Positions 37,085-45,206 of a DNA stretch of 49,780 nt are shown piece by piece (the first letter of the stretch is position 1; each line of letters begins with the position of its first letter). The stretch spans positions 1-49,780 of the forward strand of contig JAHBMJ010000018.1 in assembly GCA_018398765.1 (NCBI GenBank), given 5' to 3'. The notes beneath the pieces are model-generated. The model did not search any database and was not told the DNA's origin. It worked only from the letters and a program-made list of their open reading frames with translations. This stretch comes from Chromera velia (Eukaryota > Sar > Chromeraceae). Made by a program: the position numbers and the translations under genes.

Positions 37085-38191
37085 GCTTACATGGTCGATT
37101 GGATCGATTTTCGCTCTGTTTTCTGTACTGGTACGTGCAGCTTGTGTAGAGTTGTCCACTGTCCGTTTTGCATTATATTAGCGGTGCACTATGACACATA
37201 AAACAAAAGTTTCAAGTTGACTCCCAATTTTTTTTTTTTGTACTACCAATTTTTTTTTCGGCGGTCCTAAAAAATTCCTATTTAAAAATTGGTAACTCCC
37301 AATTTTTAGGTGACTCTAAGTGTTCATAGAATTTGTTCCTACTAATGAATTAGAGTCTAATGACTCCGGCTAGAGACTAGTGAACCCCTGTCTAGCCCGT
37401 ACATAAAATTTTAGCTTCAAACTCTATGTACTTCTTTCACTAGACTAGGTACCAATTTTTCAAAATTGGGAGTTACTGGCGGTAAAAAATTGGTAGTACT
37501 ACCAATTCGACACCCAATTCAACTCCCAATTCTTTAGGGTGACCACTTAACCCATTAGTAGTTTAAAGCCCTGAAATGATCATATTTAAATAGTATATGC
37601 TATATATATATATATATATATATATAAGGATATACTAGTCAGAGCAAGTTAAAGTTCAGTCATAAAATGATGAACATTGAGTTTTACTAGAATAAACTTT
37701 TGATAAATACCAAAAATATGATTTTTACTGGTCTTAATAGTCTAAAATTGGTTTTATACCAGGTTTTATAAGTTAAGTTTGACTCAGAATATGGCTAAAT
37801 CTGCCTGTTTTTAGCTACTACCACTACTATTGGAACACTACTACCGTAACCACAAAATTGCTAACCAGGCTGCCTAGCGGCCACCTAGTAACCGTCTTAC
37901 TTTCGTTACTTCTAACCGTACTGTGTAGCACTCCGCAAACTAGTCCGCAAAGAAAAAGAAAAAAATGTACGGAGTTTTTCTGATTTTTTTTTTTTTTAAT
38001 TTATTTATGAACCATGGAAACATATATATAGTTTTCAATTTAACAATCACGCAACACTTGAATAACAGTTGTTTGCCTGTTGACTAGCAGTGACCTAGGC
38101 AGTGACTGCCTTTATAATATTGAAGGTAACAATTTAACTAAGTAACAAAAGTTAGAGCAAAAGTGGCCTACATGTTATAGTGCAGCTATTA

Positions 38192-38199
38192 GTACTAGG
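38192..38199. repeat. Target site duplication, left copy (GTACTAGG)
   Basis: This 8-bp GTACTAGG abuts the CAGGGTTGC terminus at 38200. It is identical to 39709-39716 on the other side of the element, the duplication length typical of hAT insertion. Confidence 0.88.
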
Positions 38200-39708
38200 C
38201 AGGGTTGCCGATTTTTTCGGTGGTAAACAAGCTTCATTACCGGTAACCGGTAATTACCGGCAGAGTTTGCTGGCAGTTGGCAAAGACTTAGCAGAATTCT
38301 AACAGTCACTAACACTTTTCAATAACCTAAGTCCTAGGTTATAGGTCAATCAATCAATCACTTAAGGCTAGACTTAAGGTCAATTCAAAAAGTCAATGCG
38401 TCATCTGTAGGGACAGCTATGCGGCCAGTGTGTTTGAAGATGACGCAAGTCGAAGCAATGGGTCCCGTCTTGTACTTAGCGCCCAAAGACAGAGAACCGC
38501 TGGCCACAATGACTAGCACAGTGACCACAGCTGGCCCAGACAGATGCATCTGTGTAATTCGAACAACGGAAAGAGTCCGCCTCAAAGTTTGGGCGGTCCT
38601 CCCAATCCAGTACTCCAGCCTCCAAAAAAAGACCCGCCGCTAAAAGCTGATGTCTGAGGCCTCGAAGGGGCAGGGCAGGAGGCAGAGCAAGAGAGGGAAG
38701 AGAGTGGGGAGGAAGAGAAGGAAGGGGGGGAAAGGGGTGAGGAGGAAGAGGAAGAGGAGGAGGAGAGAGAGCCTGGAGAGGGTGAAGGAGAGGAGTCCGA
38801 GGAAGAAAGCAAGGAAGAAGAGGAGGAGAGGGGAGGGGATGAGGAGGAAGAGGTAGGAGACGATATCGAGGCAAACGGGGGGGGCAGAGTAGAGGAAGAG
38901 GTGCAGGTACAAGAAGAAAAGGCGGGGGAAGAAAGGCCCAGAGACCCGCCGCCTTCAGAGAGAAGAGGGAAGAAAAGAGGGAGACGCAGCGTAGAAGAAG
39001 AAGGCTCTCCAAAAAGAGCCGTGATTCGTGTTCTCCCCTCTTCTACCCTAGCCTCTGCTAGTGTTCGGTCCCCTCAGGCGCCGGTCGCTCCGGCTTCTTT
39101 TTATAGCTGCGGTGCAGCAGCTGCATCCGCCCCTTCCTCTTTCCATCCGAGACCACCCAGCCTTAGACCCAGCCATACCATGGGGGGAGCTCGAGGAGGC
39201 AATGTTCTTCTTACTCCTCCCCCCTCAGCAAACTGGGCAGGGGCTGTGCAAGTACAGAGCTGCAGGCTTAGCATCTCCTCGTTTTTCAGAAAGAAGTAGA
39301 CTTTTTCCATCTCTTACTTTGATCGCTCTCTAACGACGGTCAAGGCCTGATATATAGAGAAGCAGAACAGTGAGAGATGAAGCAAAGTCAAAAAAGAGAG
39401 TAGTTGTTGGACAGACGCTGTCATAGAGCTGTTAGAACTTTTTACTACTTATAGGGGTGAAGCAATTAAAAATTTATATTTTTTAAATATTTTTTTTATT
39501 TTTTTTTGTGTGTGAATAGGCTTTTAAAATGCTAATAAACACTTAAAAACATGTTTTTGAAGGTTGGCGCCGCAGGCGAAATTTTTTTGGGGGGACTTTA
39601 ATTTTTATTATTTTTTTTGTCGGTAAAAGGAAGGCAGACTGAGGCCATTACCGGTTACCGGCAATTGCCGGTAGACTAGACCTGTTACCGACCAGAAAAG
39701 CAACCCTG
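38200..39708. mobile_element. hAT-type DNA transposon, 1,509 bp, probably non-autonomous
   Basis: The ends are CAGGGTTGC at 38200 and its inverse GCAACCCTG ending at 39708, matching the hAT pattern CAGNGNTG. A perfect 8-bp duplication flanks it. Subterminal DNA on both sides repeats ACCGGTAACCGGTAAT-like words in inverted orientation (about 38238-38266 and 39646-39675), as expected for transposase-binding repeats. No hAT transposase or dimerisation motif is visible. Instead the middle holds a purine-rich segment with a long Glu-rich frame. The element is therefore probably mobilised by a relative elsewhere and carries unrelated sequence. Confidence 0.85.
38769..39299 (+). pseudogene. Glu-rich open frame carried inside the hAT element
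   Basis: The plus-strand frame reads long Glu/Gly runs (GEGEESEEESKEEEEERGGDE and similar) from about 38769. It continues through a basic SERRGKKRGRR patch into a Ser/Ala/Pro-rich region and stops at 39297-39299. No clear ATG opens this frame. A second frame over 39061-39333 is also open. The acidic-then-basic pattern resembles a disordered nuclear protein, but the purine bias alone could keep the frame open. It may be a captured host exon or simple sequence. Confidence 0.3.
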
Positions 39709-39716
39709 GTACTAGG
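39709..39716. repeat. Target site duplication, right copy (GTACTAGG)
   Basis: Identical to 38192-38199 and flush with the right terminus of the hAT-type element. Confidence 0.88.
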
Positions 39717-39996
39717 AAAATAGTAAGAACCTAGGTAGGAAGTTACTAGAAACTTGAATATTAAGTTAAAATATTTTAATTCATTAATTTCTAATTAATT
39801 GCAATATTATTATATATATATATATAATGAATAATGAATTTAATTATACATAATTAGTTAAAAGTTTAAAGTTCTGCGTTTAAAAAAGAAAAGAAAAAAA
39901 TTTGAATTAAAGCCGTGCTTGCACTCGCTATATGGTTGTATGAATTGAAATGTTTATGCTTTACTGAGTGAAATTGGAGGTTGATGATTTGGTTTT
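39717..39996. other. AT-rich 3' flank of the centrin-like gene
   Basis: Mostly A/T, with a TATATATA run near 39812. There is no coding signal on either strand. It lies between the hAT element and the stop codon of the centrin-like gene. Confidence 0.5.
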
Positions 39997-42526
39997 TCAA
40001 TCCGCTTTCTTCACCATCATCGCATAGAAGTCCTCAAAAGAGACCTCGCCGGTGCCAGAGGTGTCAATGCGACGAATCATTTCCTGAGCGCAAGCAAACA
40101 GAAGAACAAACAAACACACAAACTGATAAACAGGTTCGACAACTCGGTGGACAGTCCACAAGTTTTGACGCAGATACACGTGGACTGCCTCACAGAAAGA
40201 CATAGCCATAATATGTCACAACCCTGTTCATATATGAACGTGCACGTATCCCGGAAGGCAGACAAAAACGCTACTGTTCAGCATTCATGTGGGCTGAGAG
40301 GAGCAGCCAGCGAGCCCTACTTCTATCAATATGATGACGGCGCGCAAGCCAAAAAGGGGGTCACCAGAAGGCTCCCTCGAAGGGAGCTTCTGAAGAGAGA
40401 GCAAGCAAGCAAGCAATCAACACAACACGACGGTCAACTCATGCAATTTCAAGCAAGTCTCGGACTTTGTCAGCACAGCCAAGACAGGGCTTTTTCTCTC
40501 TAGCATTTGGACCTTTTCTCGCCCTCGCTGTCAGTCCACCTCCTCCCTTCCCGGCTTGCGGTCGCTTCTGGCAATCTATTCTATGGTAAGACTAAAGGCT
40601 GAAGAGGCAGGAGTTCGAACCGTATGAAATCAGGTGAAGTCTCCCTATTGCTTTTCTACTGACCGACCAACCAACCTGAAGTTCTTGGGGTGTGAGGATC
40701 TCCCCTGAAGGCGTGTAGGAGAGAGAGGGAGGGAGGGAAAGGAGTGAGAAAAGGCGAGTCAGTGATCAGTGACGAAAAAGATAAAGTGAAGATAAGGGTC
40801 CTCTCTTGCAACAGACGGGTCGTTAGAGAGCTGGCTTTCGAGAATCGATGCAGACACGGTTGTCTCAACAGAAACGAAGTGCCCAACAAAACTTGTCTCC
40901 ACCTCTACGCACACAGGAAAGACTTTGAGCCACAGAGAATGGTAGAGGCAGAAAGCAGGGCTTGGGACGCCGACGGCTTCAAAAGTGGACGGTGTGCCAC
41001 ATTGGGGAGCGTGTATGTCAATCTTCTTTGAAGAGTAGAGGCGCTGCATTCTTCTTTGCTGTTTTCTTTCCTCAATCCAGAGTGGCACTCTTTCACCTTT
41101 TTTTCTGGATCACATTGCCTTGCAGTGCCCTCTGTCATCTCTTCCTTCAGTCTTTCCTTCCTCCTTCCCTTCTCAATGCCCTCCCCGTTCCTCTTTTTTC
41201 ATTCGTACACCTGTTCCTTCCTCTTCCACTCCCGCCCTCTTTCCTGATCTTCGTCGCTTCCTTTGCTTCCCCCTCCCCATGGTTCTCTTCTTTTTCCTTC
41301 TGCTTTCTCCAACAGGCGCGACTGACTGACCGATCTCCCTGGAAACTCTCTCCAGATTCTCAATCGATATGGTGCCGCTCTGGTTCTCGTCAAACAACGC
41401 GAACACCTGTTGTGGCAGACAGCGAGGGCACACAGACGGGAAAAGCGAAGAATGAGGCGAGATGTACAGCCAGAAGGCCAGCCTCTTCCTCTCAAGGGAA
41501 TGCGTGCGTTTACAGAAAAAAAATTCTGTATGAAAATAAATGCATACAGCCAGAACGTCAGCCTGTTCCTCTCAAGGGAATGCGACTGCATTGACTGCTG
41601 GGCAAAGCATGTGGGTGACGGAAGGGGGTCAGAAGCGGTGAGGGCAGCGGAATAGCGGTGAGAATGGATAAAAAACAAGTGGGTGACTGATTGAGCAGGT
41701 AAATAGACAGATGAGGGTATGTATGCGGATGTGCATGTACTGGTGGGCGAATTGTTGATCCCATCGATCCTCCCATGAAAAAACCAGAGGGAACGCCAAC
41801 CAACACACGTCAAAGGAGTTAGAAAGGGGAGGTGGAGAGAGAGCCCTGGACAGCCGAAACCCCGTTTCAGCTCGGGGTGAGACTGAGTGATTCTATGAAA
41901 GCGAGTGGAAATGGGAGGATGGCAGCCGGCTGTCAATGGAAAGGGATGTGGCACAGAAGGGACGAAGAGGACGTTCTATCTCTCACACTCTAGCTGTCCC
42001 GATACCGTCCTTTGAGATTGCAGCGACCAGAATGGTACTGTTTCGAATGTGCTTATTCCGACCTTCTTGATGTCATCTTTTGAGTCCTTGCTGACAAGTC
42101 GAGCCGTCATCATGTCGAGAAACTCATCGAATTTGATCACATGCGAATGGTACCGATCCAAGTCCGAAAACATCTGGTAGATGGTCTGGTTACGTGCCTC
42201 AAAACCTGCAAGTACAAGCACGCAAGCGTTTGCATTTTTCTGGACGCAAATCTTCAAAAAGAATCTCGATAGGAACTTTCATACAGTAAGTGCCTCTTTG
42301 GCATTTTCACTTACTCAGCTCGCAGGAGTCATGCCAACAACAGAACTACCGACTGACCAAGCTGAAGCATTGCATTCTTCAGGTCTCTAGGGTCTATGCT
42401 CCCGTTTCCCTTCTCGTCAAAGAGGTCAAACGCTTCCTTGATCTCCTGCACCTCCTCTGCGGACACACCCGGACGGACATAGCGACGGGCGTCGAAGCTT
42501 TTCTGTCTGCCTGCAGAAGCCGCCAT
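39997..42526 (-). CDS. Centrin/caltractin-like EF-hand protein; five exons
   Basis: Exons 42526-42358, 42205-42063, 41406-41331, 40704-40676 (29 nt) and 40083-39997 join in phase to 167 residues, the usual centrin length. Order: basic N-terminus (KSFDARRYVRPG), then EF1 after EIKEAFDLF, EF2, EF3 after KKVFALF, and EF4 after ELQEMIRRI, ending FYAMMVKKAD. Spacing and linker residues fit centrins of basal bodies, contractile fibres and some inner dynein arms. The calcium loops are weak. EF1 has Lys at position 3 and Asp at 12, EF2 has lost most ligands, EF3 has Asn at 12 (common in centrins), and EF4 has Thr at 5 and Asp at 12. A calmodulin-like protein is the alternative. Donors GTCAGT, GTCGGA, GTCAGT and GTTGGT follow the local pattern. 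Confidence 0.88.
41465..41584. repeat. 40-bp direct repeat, 80-bp period, in a centrin intron
   Basis: 41465-41504 and 41545-41584 are the same 40-bp word with three mismatches. Each begins TACAGCCAGAA and ends CTCAAGGGAATGCG. They lie in intron 2 of the centrin-like gene, separated by 40 bp of unrelated A-rich sequence. Confidence 0.85.
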
Positions 42527-43886
42527 GGTACAGTTTCACGCAGCTGGTAAGCGTACGGAATCCCCTGTTAGGACCCCCAACTCGAATCGAACTGTCCTCG
42601 TCAGTCTAGAGAGTGATAGAGCCTTCTTGGCGTCTGCCGATGAGGACGGCTGAGTGTGAAGAAAGAACTTCGATCAGGGCAACTCCGTCTACGTCTCGTC
42701 CGTCAGATGATCGAAGCTGGGCGTGGCTTGATGGCAGATATGGATTTTCTGGCGGGTTGCCGATAGAGGAGCGAGCCGCATATGCATGCACTTGGTCGTC
42801 GGAAAGAGTCTCCGGATTGCTGTTCCACATTGTCTGTCAGGCTCAGATCAGAAGTTCCAAGTTTTTCTCCATCGAGTCAACTTTCTGCCGTCATGCACGT
42901 GAAGCTTTAATTTATATATAGATATGCATGCATGTATACTTGTGCGGATTGGGCGCGCGGCGGCGCATGGCGGCGCCCCTCGGCCATATGCAGCCGGCGC
43001 GCTGCATGCGCGTGCATGCATGCTCATGCATGCAATTCAAAGTCAATTGCAGTGCGGCGCGCGCGCTATGGCGCCGCATTGGCGCCGGCCCAGGCTTTCT
43101 AGAGCGGGCATTTTTAGCACTGCGGCTGCGCCGCGGTTCCTTCCAGGGCCCTCCGCAGCGGCGCGCCGGCGCCCCCCCCCCCGTGTGGGACATGGCCCAT
43201 ATACCGTATAAAAACGGTTTTTTCTGAGCGCCGCAGGCACCATTTTTTTTTTTTTAAGGTGATTCAATGATAAATTTGATCAATTGCTGATCAATTTGGT
43301 TCAACTTACCTCAGAAAAGGTAAAAACCAGAACAATCACGCCGCGGTTCCCCCCCTTTCTTCAAGGTTTTACAACTGCGGCGCGCCGCGTGCGCCGCGGT
43401 GCGCCCTTCGGGCGCTCCGCGGCGAAGGGCGCACCGCGGCGTTTGACCGTAAACGCCGCGGTGTCTAGAAAGCCTGCGCGGGCCGGCTCATCCACCCGAG
43501 CTGTGGCGCCGCCGCGCGCGCGCAAAATGGTTCAAACATGTTCAAACAACAGTTGGTTGTGCAAATCTTCAATGTGCATCGAAATGCATCGAAACATCAT
43601 CGAACTCATTCGAACCCCAACCTTGATCTGCGTCTAGGTTTCATCATTTTTCGAAGCTGCGGTAGAAACAGCACACCACTGCTGCTCATCGCTATTGTTC
43701 ATGAGAACATCAAGTCGGTTCAGTCAGTTTCTCGAGTGTGTGACATAGGCGATCCTCTCAGAAGCTGCCTGAAAGATTCATTTGTCCCTTTCTTTGTTCC
43801 ACACCTGCTTCGAACACATAATCGTTGCAGGTCGTACGGGTTGAGACCCACTCTCTGTTCTTTCCCCCCCCTCACGTGCGCAGAAA
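42527..43886. promoter_or_regulatory. Divergent promoter region with GC island and TGCATGCA sites
   Basis: This lies between the starts of the centrin-like gene (-) and the MSP-domain membrane gene (+). Perfect TGCATGCA octamers are at 42925-42932, 43013-43020 and 43027-43034. 42950-43530 is strongly GC-rich with repeated CGCCGCGG words, in sharp contrast to the AT-rich intergenic DNA elsewhere, and contains the overlapping hairpins listed separately. A CGTGCGCAG just before the ATG at 43887 could be the acceptor of a 5' untranslated intron. No protein frame is supported here. Confidence 0.45.
43393..43462. repeat. Two overlapping perfect GC-rich hairpins
   Basis: Arms 43393-43409 and 43424-43440 are perfect 17-bp inverted copies (GCCGCGGTGCGCCCTTC and complement) around a 14-nt loop. 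Arms 43433-43444 and 43451-43462 are perfect 12-bp copies (ACCGCGGCGTTT) around 6 nt. They share 43433-43440, so only one can form at a time. This is seen directly; function is unknown. Confidence 0.9.
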
Positions 43887-45169
43887 ATGGGGCAGCAACA
43901 AAGTAGCAGCGAGCCGCGAAAGCTCGTGGAACTGCGTCCCTCCAAGAATTTGTTCTTTGCGTACGACCTGGGGGAGGAGGTGGAGTGCGAGTTGCAAATC
44001 AAAAACAAGAAAGATTGTCCTGTGAAGTTTAAGATCAGTTCAGAAGACAAAGACGGCGACAAAGATTTATTCTCATTCCAACCTGCTGAATCATGTCTCC
44101 TCCCCAACAGCAAAGTCACCGTGTCTGTCAAGTGCAAACCCCAGACAGCCCCAGATGAGGAAGGCAACACGGTCACCGTCGAGGTCACGACCTCGCCCCG
44201 AACAGAAGGAGAGGAGCCGGAAACGGAGGAGCTGGAGCTTGAGGTGACCTTCATGAAAAAGGGGAATCTAGCAGAGAGATTTGATTCAGCAGAAGCAGAG
44301 GTACAGGCTCGTTACACAACGCTGCACCTTGAGGATGATGCTGCCAACATCTACGCAGCCAGTCTGGTCAGGGCAAAGAGCAACGCGATCACTTTTGGCG
44401 AACTCACTCCGCCTCGGATCTTTCTCTTTGTGCTTCTCGTCTCGATCGTGCAAGTCTTCGCCCTGTCAGTCGCCAGGCTGCATCGATCCACATTGGTTTG
44501 TGCCCGCATCCACGCACGCACACGCACCCCTGTACCGAAATCGCATATTGTTTGCATACCAATTGGATGTGCCAATTTCGTGTAGCCATATGAACAGACC
44601 GTCCTGGCAAGGACTTTATATTTCCTCCCGTTCGTCATTCTCAAGATGCATTGTACGTCTGGGGCAATTTTGCGATAGTTGAATTCATGATCTGCATCTG
44701 CTCAAGCAAACGACAGGATGTTTTCTTCCATCGACAGAGTTCCCCTCAATGGAACAGTTGTTGGACCAATGACTTGAGTGCCTACTGAGTGTGTCTATCT
44801 GAAACTGAATTTGATTGATTGAGTGCCTCTGGTGCTGTCCATTCTTCTGCTGCATGCGTGCAGGGCGACTCTGGACCCTCGTTTCCTGAACATGGACGAG
44901 AACTTCCAGTTCGCCTACTGGAACTGGATCTCCTACGTTCCTTTCGGGGAACTCCCAGGGATCGTCTTTGAAGAGGCAACGCAACTCTCTCAGGACGCCT
45001 ATCTTGACTTTATCTTTAGGTCGGTCTGACAGTCTACATTCGCCTTCGTTTGACTCGTGTGTGTATGCATGGGTGTGTGATGTGGGTACGCTGATGCTCT
45101 CTCTTTCATCTCGCCAATCTAAACGGGTCTCTTCTCTGTTTGGATTCCTTGCGCGTGCTTCTTCTGTGC

Positions 45170-45206
<37 letters not shown>

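Larger units (their letters stand above)
35431..37539. mobile_element. DNA transposon with long near-identical inverted arms
   Basis: The left arm runs about 35431-35755 and the right arm about 37217-37539. The cores (35431-35685 against the reverse complement of 37283-37539) differ at only a few positions, so the element is young or its arms have been homogenised. The arms begin CCCTA.AGAATTGGGAGTTG and are full of AAAATTGGTA-type words. Between them lie two coding stretches on opposite strands, described separately. AACCCATT..TTAAAGCC occurs in the same orientation just outside both arms, but not flush with the ends, so the target duplication is unresolved. Confidence 0.75.
35244..37928. 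mobile_element. Possible outer TIR element enclosing the 35431-37539 element
   Basis: CTACACAGTACGGTTA starts at 35244 and its exact reverse complement ends at 37928. Directly outside, CACTCCA (35237-35243) and CACTCCG (37929-37935) look like a target duplication with one mismatch. The DNA between these short termini and the inner long arms is not clearly symmetric. This may be one element with short outer termini, or an older element into which the inner one inserted. The superfamily is not assigned. Confidence 0.45.

Noticed and set aside
38476-39012. A 178-codon minus-strand Pro/Leu-rich frame
   Set aside because: It is the complement of a purine-rich block in the hAT element; pyrimidine strands lack stops. 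There is no protein signature.
40600-40630. tRNA-like B box (GAGTTCGAACC)
   Set aside because: The flanks do not pair into a T arm and no acceptor stem or anticodon arm can be formed. It lies within a centrin intron.
42556-42620. Possible tRNA or B box on the minus strand near AGTTCGATTCG
   Set aside because: No cloverleaf can be built around it. It lies in the upstream region of the centrin-like gene.
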